DNA from: Herpetosiphonaceae bacterium
Lineage (GTDB): Bacteria; Chloroflexota; Chloroflexia; Chloroflexales; Herpetosiphonaceae
Length of the DNA: 42,081 nucleotides
Direction of reading: 5' to 3'
NCBI GenBank assembly: GCA_013538855.1
Contig: JABXJS010000164.1
Coordinates: 1 to 42,081, forward strand
The notes under the pieces were generated by a model. The model saw nothing but the letters and a program-made list of their open reading frames with translations. It searched no databases and was not told the DNA's origin. A program made the translations under genes and the position numbers. Below, in pieces: positions 1 to 8,095 of the stretch. The stretch's first letter is position 1. The number at the start of each line of letters is the position of its first letter.

Positions 1-87
1 GATGCCGTAACGGCCATCTACGGCATGGTTCGGGCTATCCCGCTCGCACCGTACCGACCCTACACGCCACCCGAGCCAATCCTGTGA
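1..87 (+). other. Possible 3' end of an unknown plus-strand gene
   Basis: Frame 1 of the plus strand is open from base 1 and ends with TGA at 85-87, giving 28 Pro-rich residues that end in PPEPIL. It faces the truncated MalG gene, whose family similarity stops at about base 95. An 8-bp inverted repeat (ATGCCGTA at 2-9, TACGGCAT at 19-26) lies inside it. It could be the tail of a transposase or other inserted gene, or chance coding in a short GC-rich stretch. I cannot name a family. Confidence 0.25.
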
Positions 88-653
88 TCTACTGAGAATG
101 TCTGGAACGGCGTTGCGCCATCGACGTAGGCCGCCTCCTCCAGCTCGCGCGGCATCGCCTTGAAGAAGTTGGTCAGCACCCACACCGTAAACGGCAGCGT
201 GAAGATCATATAGGTGATCACCAGCGCCGGCAGCTTGTTGTAGAGGCCGATGTTGTTGATGATGTTGAACAGCGCGCCAAGCACGGCGATCTGCGGGAAC
301 ATGGTCATCGACAGCACGAGGTACAGCACCACGCTGCGCCCGCGGAACTGAATGCGGCCGAGCGCATATGCGCCCACCGCGCCGATGGCCAGCGCCAGCA
401 CCACCACCGACAGCGATACAATCGCCGAGTTCAGCAGCGCCTTGAGAAAGTTGTCGTTGGAGAGCACCGCTTTGTAGTGCTCCAGCGTCAGGTTTTTCGG
501 CCACCAGGCCACCGGCGTGTCGAACAGCTCGTTGTTGGGCTTGAGCGACGAGACGATCGCCCAGTAGAACGGAAACAGCGTGTAGATGAGGATCAGGCCG
601 AGCGCTGCAAAGAACAAACCGCGGCCAAGAACTCTGCGGGCGGGATTCTCCAT
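60..653 (-). pseudogene. Sugar ABC transporter permease, MalG type, 3' truncated
   Basis: This is the inner-membrane permease half of a carbohydrate ABC importer (binding-protein-dependent transport, MalFG family). About 186 residues match the family: an N-terminal membrane segment, then SLKPNNE, four further hydrophobic stretches, and the start of the EAA loop (EEAAYVDGA). The EAA loop normally docks the ATPase. Directly after PFQTF (about base 96) the sequence becomes unrelated and stops 11 codons later, so the I-x-LP half of the loop and the last two membrane helices, roughly 85-90 residues, are missing. A GAGGAGG site precedes the ATG at 653, which sits 2 nt after the stop of the MalF gene. 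The protein is unlikely to work unless the break is an assembly artefact. Confidence 0.8.
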
Positions 654-655
654 GG

Positions 656-1591
656 CTAGGCCTCCTCTACTTTGAATGCTGTGACGTAGATCACCACGAA
701 GATCGCGATAATTAAGAAGATCGCGACGCTGATTGTTGCTCCGTAGCCTAAGTCAGAGAAGTTGACGATGTTTTGCTGGGCGTAGATCGCCATCGTCTGC
801 GTGTCTGGACGTGCGCCGAAGAAGACAAAGAACACGTCGAACACGCGCAGCGCATCCAGCGTGCGGAAGATCAGCGTCACCAGGATGGCCGGCTTCAGCA
901 GCGGCAGCGTCAGCGACCAGAACTGCTGCAGGCGCGAGGCTCCGTCCACCTTGGCCGCCTCGTAGATATCGCTGGGGATGACCTGGAGGCCCGCCAGCAG
1001 CAGCAGCGCCACAAACGGCGTGGTCTTCCAGATATCCACGGCGGCCACCGAGGCCAGCGACGTGCTCGCCTTGGCGATCCAGGCCACCGGCTCGTTGAGC
1101 AGGCCCGTCTTATCGACGAAAAAGTCGTTGATCACGCCGTACACATCGTTGTACATCCACTTCCACATCTGCGCCGCGATCACGGTGGGGATGGCCCACG
1201 GCACCAGCATGGCTGCGCGGATGACGCCGCGGCCTTTAAAGTTCGAGTTGATGACTAGCGCGATCGCCAGCCCCAGCACAAACTCAAAGCCCACGGTGAT
1301 CAGTGTAAACACCAGCGTGGTGATGATCGACTTGCCAAACCCACTGTCCTTGAGTAAGTACTGATAGTTCTCAAGGCCCACGAACTCGGTCGGCTGGGTG
1401 CTGGCGAGGCGCGCATTGGTGAAACTTTGATAGATGGTTTGAGCGAGAGGATATAGCGCCACCACCGCCACCACCGCCAAAGTGGGCAATAGCAATAGCC
1501 ACGCCAGACGACGTTTGCTTCGCTCGAACGACCCGGCGTCGTCGTTTGCGTTCGCCTTAGCTTTCCCAGAAGCAATGACATCTTGACTCAT
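656..1591 (-). CDS. Sugar ABC transporter permease, MalF type
   Basis: A 311-residue inner-membrane permease of the MalF/ThuF/LacF type, the partner of the truncated MalG gene downstream. Visible features are a cytoplasmic N-terminus, a first membrane helix after SKRRLAW (about residues 27-50), the periplasmic segment with FVGLENYQYLL, and the EAA loop EAAKVDGA followed by LPLL about 220 residues in. The start at 1591 was chosen because GGAG lies 7 nt upstream; an in-frame ATG 30 codons earlier has no such support and falls in the intergenic hairpin region. Similarity in style is to trehalose/maltose importers, but the substrate is inferred only. Confidence 0.9.
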   Translation of the reverse strand: MSQDVIASGKAKANANDDAGSFERSKRRLAWLLLLPTLAVVAVVALYPLAQTIYQSFTNARLASTQPTEFVGLENYQYLLKDSGFGKSIITTLVFTLITVGFEFVLGLAIALVINSNFKGRGVIRAAMLVPWAIPTVIAAQMWKWMYNDVYGVINDFFVDKTGLLNEPVAWIAKASTSLASVAAVDIWKTTPFVALLLLAGLQVIPSDIYEAAKVDGASRLQQFWSLTLPLLKPAILVTLIFRTLDALRVFDVFFVFFGARPDTQTMAIYAQQNIVNFSDLGYGATISVAIFLIIAIFVVIYVTAFKVEEA

Positions 1592-1645
1592 AGTACGCTC
1601 CAATTTCGTTTGGTTGAAGGTGGGGTGATGGGTGAGCCAGACCGG

Positions 1646-1675
1646 AGGGAGCGCGCCAGCAGCGACGCGCTCCCT
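1646..1675 (-). promoter_or_regulatory. Intergenic hairpin between binding protein and MalF genes
   Basis: A perfect 10-bp stem (AGGGAGCGCG at 1646-1655 pairing with CGCGCTCCCT at 1666-1675) with a 10-nt loop lies just after the binding-protein stop and before the MalF ribosome site. There is no T-tract. Hairpins at this place in malEFG-type operons usually stabilise the upstream mRNA or reduce read-through, so that the binding protein exceeds the permeases. That role is inferred here. Confidence 0.6.
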
Positions 1676-1684
1676 GGGCAATAC

Positions 1685-3172
1685 TTAGCGCAGGAGCCGT
1701 TGGATCTGGCTCTCCATCTGTGGCAGCACATCTTCTGCCTTCGCGCCAAGCAGAATCTGGTTGACGCCCTGGAAGTAGATGGTTGAGATCTGGTTGTAGT
1801 TCTCGCCTGCCGCTGCCGATGGGCGGGCGGCGCGCACCACGTTCGCAACCTCTGGCTTCGACAGGTACGGCTGGGCCGCGATCACTTCGGGGTTCTCCAG
1901 CACCGACAGCACGGTGGGCACGTAGCCGCCGACCACGCCGCGGTAGGTCTCGACCTCGGGGCTGGTCATGTAGCGCACGAACTCAACGGCAGCGTCGGGG
2001 TTCTGCGAGTACTTCGACACGGCCAGCTGCCAGCCGCCGACGGTGCCTACGCTCTCCTGGCCTGGCTCGTGCGGCAGCGGAGCCACATCGAACTTGCCAG
2101 CGATCACCGGCGCGTTGCCCGAGTCGTCAGGCTCGTTGCCGAGCGCGAACGCATACGGCCAGTTGCGCATAAAGGCGGCGTTGCCTGACTGGAACACGTT
2201 GCGGGCGTCCTCTTCTTTGTACGAGGTCACGCCCTCTGGCGAGATGGTGCCAACCCAGCCGGCGGCGCGGTTGAACGCTTTGGCTGTCTCGGGGCTGTTC
2301 ACGGTGATCGTGCCATCGTTGCTGATGATCTTGCCACCGCCCGAGGAGGCCTGCCACTCCAGCGCGTCGCAGGTCAGGCCCTCGTAGGCCGCGCCCTGCC
2401 ACACAAAGCCCACAAAGTTGGGGTTGGCGGCCTTCTCGCCATCCTGAATCTTCTTGGCCATCTCTTCCAGCTCGTCCCAGGTCTCTGGGGCTTTGCTGTA
2501 GCCGTACTTCTCCAAGAGGTCGGTGCGGTAGTAGAGCATGCCGTAGTCGCCGAACCATGGCATCGCTACCAGCTTGCCGTCGATCGTGTTGTTCTCGACG
2601 ATGCCTGGCGCGTGCTGCTTGGCGGCCTCGCCGAGTTTCGGCGTGAGGTCAAGCAGGTGCTGCGCGAACGCGCCTGGCCAGATCACGTCCAGCATCATCA
2701 CGTCGATGTCTGCCGACTGCGCCTGGAAGAAGCGCTGGTAGGTGGCGTAGTTCTCGGTAGCATCCTGCGGTTTGGGGATGATCTCAACCTGGATGCCGGT
2801 GTCTTTGGTGAACTGCTTGGCGAGAATCTGATCAAGCTCCGCGCCGAGACCAACCGAGTCGCCGTAGTACGTGATGGTCGCACCGCTGTACTGCTTGGCG
2901 TCTGCGGCGTTGGGCACCGGCGGCGGATTGTCTTTGGTGATGGTGCCGGTGGTCGCCCCGCCGTTGTCCTCGGCAGGCGTCTCTGTCGCAGCCCCACCGT
3001 TATCTGCTGGTGGTTCGGTGGCGGCCGGTGGCTCGGTGGCGGCAGGGGCTTCGGTGGGGTTGGCTTGGCCGGTATTGGCGGGCGTCTCGGTCGCTTCGTC
3101 GCCGCCGCAGGCTACAATCAGTGGCAGCAGCAGCAAAAGCACTACCATCAGGTTGCGAAAACGCTGTTTCAT
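1685..3172 (-). CDS. Sugar ABC transporter substrate-binding lipoprotein (trehalose/maltose type)
   Basis: A 495-residue extracellular solute-binding protein (family 1) that captures a sugar outside the membrane and delivers it to the permeases downstream. A lipoprotein signal ends at LIVAC, so Cys22 is the predicted lipidated residue. A Thr/Pro/Glu/Ala-rich tether follows to about residue 85 with repeated ATEPP/ATETPA units. The body contains VIWPGAFAQHLLDL, MPWFGDYGMLYYR and WQGAAYEGL, characteristic of the trehalose/maltose-binding (ThuE/TMBP-like) branch. The start at 3172 has GGAGG 5 nt upstream; the in-frame ATG at 3184 would overlap that site. First gene of the operon. Confidence 0.92.
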   Translation of the reverse strand: MKQRFRNLMVVLLLLLPLIVACGGDEATETPANTGQANPTEAPAATEPPAATEPPADNGGAATETPAEDNGGATTGTITKDNPPPVPNAADAKQYSGATITYYGDSVGLGAELDQILAKQFTKDTGIQVEIIPKPQDATENYATYQRFFQAQSADIDVMMLDVIWPGAFAQHLLDLTPKLGEAAKQHAPGIVENNTIDGKLVAMPWFGDYGMLYYRTDLLEKYGYSKAPETWDELEEMAKKIQDGEKAANPNFVGFVWQGAAYEGLTCDALEWQASSGGGKIISNDGTITVNSPETAKAFNRAAGWVGTISPEGVTSYKEEDARNVFQSGNAAFMRNWPYAFALGNEPDDSGNAPVIAGKFDVAPLPHEPGQESVGTVGGWQLAVSKYSQNPDAAVEFVRYMTSPEVETYRGVVGGYVPTVLSVLENPEVIAAQPYLSKPEVANVVRAARPSAAAGENYNQISTIYFQGVNQILLGAKAEDVLPQMESQIQRLLR

Positions 3173-3412
3173 GCATTCCTCCATACATCATGAAAAATTC
3201 AGCACAGGTTTAGGGGACGCGAACCTCCTTTCTGAGCAGCACATAGCGGATCAGGCGGTCCACATCACCACAGGCGATCCTGTGTGATGAATCCAACAAT
3301 AGCAATGCAGAAGGAATTTAAGAATTCGAGTTCGACCGCTCTGTCACACTTCAGTCATCATTGATCTGTCACGCTAGCTGTGGGTTGGGGTGGCTCCCAC
3401 ATAGTTTCATTT

Positions 3413-3427
3413 GTTCGTTATACGAAC
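3413..3427. promoter_or_regulatory. Palindrome GTTCGT-TAT-ACGAAC, candidate operator
   Basis: A perfect inverted repeat with 6-bp arms and a 3-nt centre in the leader of the binding-protein gene. GTTCG...CGAAC half-sites resemble IclR-family operators such as those of Pca/Pob regulators. No such regulator is in the window, so the family assignment is a guess from half-site shape. Confidence 0.45.
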
Positions 3428-3438
3428 GTTGAGGCCAA

Positions 3439-3452
3439 TGATAACGCTATCA
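3439..3452. promoter_or_regulatory. LacI-type operator TGATAACGCTATCA
   Basis: A near-perfect 14-bp palindrome with a central CG (arms TGATA/TATCA), the standard form of LacI-family operators. It begins about 5 bp downstream of the predicted start of transcription at about 3457, a usual place for a repressor. Its sequence differs from the TGGAAACGTTTCCA sites at 11765 and 12830, so it should answer to a different LacI-family protein, not encoded in this window. Confidence 0.6.
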
Positions 3453-3464
3453 TGACTGCCCTGT

Positions 3465-3494
3465 ATCATACCATAACTTAGGATTAATTTTCAA
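3465..3494 (-). promoter_or_regulatory. Promoter of the first sugar ABC operon
   Basis: Minus-strand -35 TTGAAA (3489-3494), 18-bp spacer and -10 TATGAT (3465-3470), with a TGG extension just before the -10. Predicted transcription start about 3457, giving a leader of about 285 nt that includes both operator candidates. Confidence 0.65.
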
Positions 3495-3650
3495 AGCAAA
3501 TATTAATCATGGGTGTGCCATTTTTTAGGAATTTTTTGCTGAAAATATGCCAATCTTCACATAATTCAGCCTTGTTCACATTATCACAAGATCATGGTGG
3601 CAAATATCGTACTCTAGCAGGTTCTGTGCCAATAGCGCTAGGTCGCACTG
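3495..3650. other. AT-rich intergenic stretch without a gene
   Basis: This lies between the promoter of the first ABC operon and the 3' hairpin of the second. It is AT-rich compared with the surrounding genes. A 68-codon plus-strand frame starting at 3509 crosses it but has no ribosome site and no family features. I see no RNA gene here. Confidence 0.4.
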
Positions 3651-3669
3651 CTACGGCCAAGACACCAGC

Positions 3670-3699
3670 GCGCGCGCTGGCGAAATGCCACGCGCGCGC
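3670..3699 (-). terminator. GC hairpin after the second ABC operon
   Basis: On the minus strand, 28 nt after the MalG stop, an alternating GC run (about 8 bp) plus TGGC/GCCA forms a strong stem with a 5-nt loop and one bulge. It also contains the perfect palindrome CCAGCGCGCGCGCTGG at 3665-3680. There is no T-tract. A 16-codon frame, ATG at 3701 to TAG at 3651, with AAGGAGG 5 nt upstream, spans the same bases; whether it is translated is unknown. Confidence 0.5.
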
Positions 3700-3727
3700 A
3701 TCCACGCCTCCTTAATTCTGCTCTGCT

Positions 3728-4627
3728 CTAGCCCTTGACGCCTGCCGACGCCTGGCCCTCAACATAGTAGCGCGAGAAAACAAAGAACAGGATCAAGACT
3801 GGGATCGCATTAAACATGGTGCCGATCATCAGCTTCGGCCAGTCGTTCACATACTGGCCCTTGAAGAAGTTCAGCCCCACGGTCAGCGTCATTAGGTCCG
3901 GCTTGCGCAAGAAGAGCAGCGGCCCGGTGAAGTTGTTCCACGAACCCTGGAAGCTCAAAATGCCCAGCGTAATCAGCGCCGGCCGCGCCATCGGCAAAAT
4001 AATGCTCCAGTAGGTTCTGAAGCGGCTCGCGCCATCGATCAGCGCCGCCTCCTCGAGCTCCTTGGGAATCGTCTTGAAAAATTGGGTCAGCAGGAAGATG
4101 CCGAACGGCGTCACCAGCGACGGCACAATGATCGGCCAGTAGGTGTTGATCCACTTGAGCTTGGCAAAGAAGACATAGCCGGGGATCAGTGTCACCACGC
4201 TGGGGATGGCCATCGTGCCCAGCATAAAGGCAAAGATGATGTCGCGCCCGGGGAACTGGAGCCGCGCGAAGGCGTAGGCCGCCAGCGAGCAGAAAAACAG
4301 CTGCGCCACCACCACCACCAGCGCCAGCCAGATGCTGTTAAACAGCCAGCGCGGGAAGATGTTCGAGCTAGCGCCGGGGATGGTCGTGTTCCAGGTCTCG
4401 CTCCAGTTGCTCCAGCGCCACTCCTGCGGGAAGATCGTCGGCGGCCAGCTCAGGATCTCGTTGGTGGTTTTGAAGGTGCTAAAGAACGAGATGATGAAGG
4501 GCATGAAAAAGAGCAGCCCAAGCGCAAATAGCACAAGATAGCGCAGCGCTGTGCCCGCCCGCGCGCTCCACGGCGGCGCAGCTGTGGCCTGCGCTGCTGA
4601 TTTGTTGGTGTCTAGCGTCGTTGCCAT
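3728..4627 (-). CDS. Sugar ABC transporter permease, MalG type
   Basis: A 299-residue inner-membrane permease of the MalG family, last gene of the LacI-controlled operon. It has the usual six membrane helices, with periplasmic STFKTTNEI after the first. The EAA loop is intact (LEEAALIDGASRF... then ILPMARP, about residues 190-220), so it can dock a MalK-type ATPase. AGGAGG overlaps the TAG stop of the preceding MalF gene and sits 6 nt before the ATG. No ATPase gene lies in the window; a shared MsiK-like ATPase encoded elsewhere would be normal for this class. Confidence 0.92.
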   Translation of the reverse strand: MATTLDTNKSAAQATAAPPWSARAGTALRYLVLFALGLLFFMPFIISFFSTFKTTNEILSWPPTIFPQEWRWSNWSETWNTTIPGASSNIFPRWLFNSIWLALVVVVAQLFFCSLAAYAFARLQFPGRDIIFAFMLGTMAIPSVVTLIPGYVFFAKLKWINTYWPIIVPSLVTPFGIFLLTQFFKTIPKELEEAALIDGASRFRTYWSIILPMARPALITLGILSFQGSWNNFTGPLLFLRKPDLMTLTVGLNFFKGQYVNDWPKLMIGTMFNAIPVLILFFVFSRYYVEGQASAGVKG

Positions 4628-4637
4628 GACCTGCCTC

Positions 4638-5621
4638 CTATTGGGTTTGATCTTCGATAAAGCGTCGCTGCAGGAAGGTGAAGAAGAAGATGATCGCGGC
4701 CAGAATAAATGCCATCGCGCAGCCGAGGCCGGCCGCCGCCGTCGTGCCCTCGCCCAGCACCTTGGTGTAGATCAGGTAGCCCGGCGTTGAGGTGGTGTTG
4801 TCTGGGCCGCCCTTGGTCATGATCGCCACCTGGTCGAATATCTGGAAGGTGCCGATGGTGCTCAGCACCAGCACCAGCACGAAGGTCGGCCGCAGCAGCG
4901 GCAGCGTGATCTTGAAGAACTGATACACTTTGCTCGCGCCATCGATGCTCGCCGCCTCGTAGAGCTGGCCGGGGATGTCCTGCAGCGCGGCTAGGAACAT
5001 CAGCATAAAGGTGGGGATGGTCGTGAAGATGTTCATGGCCATGATCGCCATCCAGGCCACGCTTGGCCCGCGCAGAAACGGGTTCGAGATGCGCTCTACG
5101 CCTGGGATGATCAGCTCAAATAGCCCGTCGGCATTGTTGAGCCAGGTGGTGTCGTCGGGCAGCCCCACCAGGCCCAGCAGCCGGTTGATGTAGCCGGTGC
5201 GCAGGTAGAGCAGCAAAAAGATCATCGAGATCACCACCGACGAGGCCACGCTCGGCGCATAAAAGATGGTGCGGAAGAACTGCTTGAAGCGCATTTTGCT
5301 GTTCAGCAGCACCGCCAGCAGCACCGCCCCGATTGTCTGCATGGTCGTTACGATCAGTGCATACCAAAACACGTTGGCTAGCGTGGTCAAAAACTGCGTG
5401 TTGGTCAGCGCCTCGATATAGTTGCTAAGGCCCACAAACTGGAAGGTGCGATCAAATGTCGCTGTTTGGTCGGTAAAGCTAATGTAGAGCGCGTAGACCA
5501 GCAGCCCCACCAGAAACACGCCGGTGACGATGAGGTAGGGCGCGATAAAGATGTACCCCGTGATCGCCTCGCGGGTGCGGTTGCTGAGGCGGCTGCGGCG
5601 CACGGTCGATTGAGCAGCCAT
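4638..5621 (-). CDS. Sugar ABC transporter permease, MalF type
   Basis: A 327-residue MalF-family permease. Features are GYIFIAPYL opening the first helix, VGLSNYIEAL in the periplasmic loop, a long extracytoplasmic insert with a TWLNN motif before the fourth helix, and a full EAA loop (YEAASIDGAS...ITLPLLRP). The start at 5621 has AAAGGAG upstream; an extra 15 codons are open before it but without a ribosome site. It resembles its frameshifted upstream neighbour along the whole length, so the two are tandem paralogues. This is probably the functional partner of the MalG at 3728. Confidence 0.92.
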   Translation of the reverse strand: MAAQSTVRRSRLSNRTREAITGYIFIAPYLIVTGVFLVGLLVYALYISFTDQTATFDRTFQFVGLSNYIEALTNTQFLTTLANVFWYALIVTTMQTIGAVLLAVLLNSKMRFKQFFRTIFYAPSVASSVVISMIFLLLYLRTGYINRLLGLVGLPDDTTWLNNADGLFELIIPGVERISNPFLRGPSVAWMAIMAMNIFTTIPTFMLMFLAALQDIPGQLYEAASIDGASKVYQFFKITLPLLRPTFVLVLVLSTIGTFQIFDQVAIMTKGGPDNTTSTPGYLIYTKVLGEGTTAAAGLGCAMAFILAAIIFFFTFLQRRFIEDQTQ

Positions 5622-5643
5622 TGGCGTCTCCTTTGCTTGTCCG

Positions 5644-6629
5644 TCAGCCATTGACGGTTGCGGCATGGCGCAGCCAACGATACAGTCCTACGACGAAGGC
5701 AAAAATAAGCAGCGTTAGCAGCACGGCCATGGCGTAGCCAACGCCAGAGCGCCCGGTGATGTCGCGCCCTAGCACGTTGACGTAGATCAGGTAGGCCGGT
5801 GTGAGCGTCGTGTCGGCTGGCCCGCCGCCGGTCATCACGACGATGTTTTCAAACTGTTGTAAAAGATTAATCGCGCCGAGCAGGATCACCAGCAGCAGCG
5901 CTGGCCGCAGCCCCGGCAGCGTCACCTGCATAAAGCGCTGCCAGCGGTTGGCTCCCTCTAGCTCAGCCAGATCATAGGCCTGCTGCGGGATGTTCTGCAG
6001 CCCCGCCAGGATGATCAGCATGGCGATCGGCAGCGTGGTGATCATGTGCAGGATCATCAGCACCAGCCAGGTCAGGCTTGGCCCGCGCAGCCAGGGGTTG
6101 TCCACCTGCGAGGGCTGCCGTTGATGATCTCAAAGATTGAGCGCGCTTCGTTCATCCACACGGTGTCGCTCGGCAGCCCTAGCGCCGCGAGCGTGCGGTT
6201 GACATAGCCGGTGCGCAAAAACAGCAGCAGCGCGATCAGTCCAAAGCTCACCGTCGAGACCACCGCCGGTGTGTAGATGAGGCTGCGCAGCAGGTGGATG
6301 CCGCGCAGCCGCCGATTGATCAGCAGCGCTAGCCCCAGGCCGCCGATCAGCTGTCCTGGTATGACAATCACGAGCGCCCAGGTGATATTTGCAAGCGCCT
6401 GCTGAAACGCCTGGCTGCTGAGCGCCGCCTGGTAGTTCGCCAGCCCATTGAAGTGCACCGAGCGCTCGATCAGCTGCCGCTGGTCGGTGAAGCTCATCAC
6501 CAGCGCGTAGCTAAAGCAGCCCACGCTAAACACGAGCGTACTGAGCAGATACGGCGCAATAAACACATAGCCGGTGAGGGTCTCTTGGCGCTTGAGGCTG
6601 CGCGTGGAGTGCCGTAGCCAGCGGCGCAT
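5644..6629 (-). pseudogene. MalF-type permease with a frameshift
   Basis: Two overlapping frames together make one permease similar to its downstream paralogue. The first 170 or so residues read from ATG 6629 (AGGGAGG upstream) through GYVFIAPYLL and LPSDTVWMNEA. The frame is lost near 6108-6116, at INGSP. The rest (VDNPWLRGPS to the end at 5644) continues in another frame. The span of 986 nt is one base short of a whole number of codons, so a single lost base in GGG/CCC explains it. It may be real decay or a sequencing error. The EAA loop is also weak: YDLAELEGA in place of YEAAxxDGA. Confidence 0.82.
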
Positions 6630-6646
6630 ATCCGCCTCCCTTGCTG

Positions 6647-6676
6647 GCAGCGCAAGGGCCGCAACCCTTGCGCTGC
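6647..6676 (-). promoter_or_regulatory. Intergenic hairpin between binding protein and permease genes
   Basis: Perfect 12-bp stem (GCAGCGCAAGGG at 6647-6658, CCCTTGCGCTGC at 6665-6676) with a 6-nt loop, no T-tract, in the 62-nt gap between the binding-protein stop and the first permease start. It occupies the same place as the hairpin of the first operon and likely limits permease expression relative to the binding protein. Confidence 0.65.
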
Positions 6677-6691
6677 TACATTCGCCCCAGC

Positions 6692-8059
6692 TTACTGCTG
6701 CAGCACCTCGGTCGAGGCCTTGGCCGCCTCGTCTAGCGCTGGCTGCAGATCCTGCCGCCCTAGCCAGACCCGCTCGAGCGCATCTGAAAGCGGCTTGCGG
6801 AAATCATCGTTCTTGGCGCTGTACACCGCCAGATGCCCGTAGTCCGCCGACTTGGCGATCACGTTCTCTTTCGGGTGGCTCTCGAAGAACGGCAGATCAA
6901 GCAGGCTCTTCCAGCTCGGCAGCGCGAAGCCGGTCTCGGCGATTGGCTGCTGGTTGGTTGGGCTGACCAAGAACATGGCCAGCGCCGCCGCCGCGTTCGG
7001 GAACTGCGTGTCTGCTGCGACGCCCCAGGCGTTGGTGAACAGCAGCGTGGCGCGCTCGCCGGTTGGGGCCTTTGGCATCGCCACGGTGGTGTAGTCCACA
7101 TCGGGGAACGACTGGGTCATGAAGTTGAAGAGCCAGCCGCCCTCAACCACCATCGCGGTCTTTTTGTTGCCAAAGGCCGCGCCGCACCAGTCTTGGCCAA
7201 TCTCTTTCGGCACCGCGCCGTAGCCATCTTTGTACAGCTGGTACCAGAAGTTGATCGCCTCGACCGCCGCCGGCTGGTTGTACAGCGCCTGCGTATTGTC
7301 GTCGCTGATGATCTGGCCGCCGTTGGCGAAGACGAATGCGCCCATACGGTCGATGTCCGGCGGCGTGCAGATGCCGAAGACCTTGTTGTTGCCCTCGCCC
7401 TGCGTCATCTTCTCGGCGGCGGCGCGGAAGTCATCCCAGCTCCAGTTGCCATCCTCGGGGATGCTCACGCCCGCCGCTTTGGCCATCTCGTTGTTGATAT
7501 GCACGGCCAGGCCGCCAAAGTCCTTGGGCAGGCCGTAGGTCTTGCCGTCAAGCTGGAAGAGATTGATCAGCGGCCCGGCGAAGTCGCTGGCCTGCATGCC
7601 CACCTGCTGCATGGAGGGGTCAAGCGCTAGCAAAATCCCGTTCGGCGCGAGCGCGTTCATCAGGCCCGAGTCCATGAAGAAGACATCGCCCAGCGTGCCG
7701 CCTGCGGCGTCGGCCTTGATCTTCAGCGGATAGTCCGCCGCCACGGCCTCGAAGGTCACGTTGACGTTGGGGAACTGCTGCTTGAAGCGCTCGATCGACT
7801 CCTGGTAGATCTTCTGCTCCTCTGGGTTGCCCGAGGCCACGAGGGAGATCGTTGCTCCGTCTTCGACCTTCAGCGCCGCCCAGTTGAGCTCGCCTGCGGC
7901 GGCGGGCTGCTCGCTCGCTGTTTCACTGGTCGCATCGCTGCCTCCAGTGCTTGCGGTCGGCGCAGGCGCGGTCGCGGTCGGCTCTTCACCGCCGCAGGCT
8001 GCCAGCATCGGCAGCACAAGGCAGAGCACCATTGCCATCAGCCATTGTCGCTTGAACAT
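6692..8059 (-). CDS. Sugar ABC transporter substrate-binding lipoprotein
   Basis: A 455-residue family 1 solute-binding protein. The lipoprotein signal ends LPMLAAC (Cys22). A short Ala/Thr/Ser-rich tether to about residue 55 leads to a two-lobe binding domain, with GDVFFMDSG, YGLPKDFGGLAVHIN and NWSWDDFRAAAEKM (the conserved Trp-Asp region of the MalE/UgpB type). The ATG at 8059 has AAGGAGG 4 nt upstream. It differs clearly from the binding protein at 1685, so the two importers probably take different sugars. The gene follows two cytoplasmic glycosidases in the same operon, which suggests an oligosaccharide ligand. Confidence 0.92.
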   Translation of the reverse strand: MFKRQWLMAMVLCLVLPMLAACGGEEPTATAPAPTASTGGSDATSETASEQPAAAGELNWAALKVEDGATISLVASGNPEEQKIYQESIERFKQQFPNVNVTFEAVAADYPLKIKADAAGGTLGDVFFMDSGLMNALAPNGILLALDPSMQQVGMQASDFAGPLINLFQLDGKTYGLPKDFGGLAVHINNEMAKAAGVSIPEDGNWSWDDFRAAAEKMTQGEGNNKVFGICTPPDIDRMGAFVFANGGQIISDDNTQALYNQPAAVEAINFWYQLYKDGYGAVPKEIGQDWCGAAFGNKKTAMVVEGGWLFNFMTQSFPDVDYTTVAMPKAPTGERATLLFTNAWGVAADTQFPNAAAALAMFLVSPTNQQPIAETGFALPSWKSLLDLPFFESHPKENVIAKSADYGHLAVYSAKNDDFRKPLSDALERVWLGRQDLQPALDEAAKASTEVLQQ

Positions 8060-8095
8060 ACATCCTCCTTCGATGTGTTGTGGGTATCTATCGAT

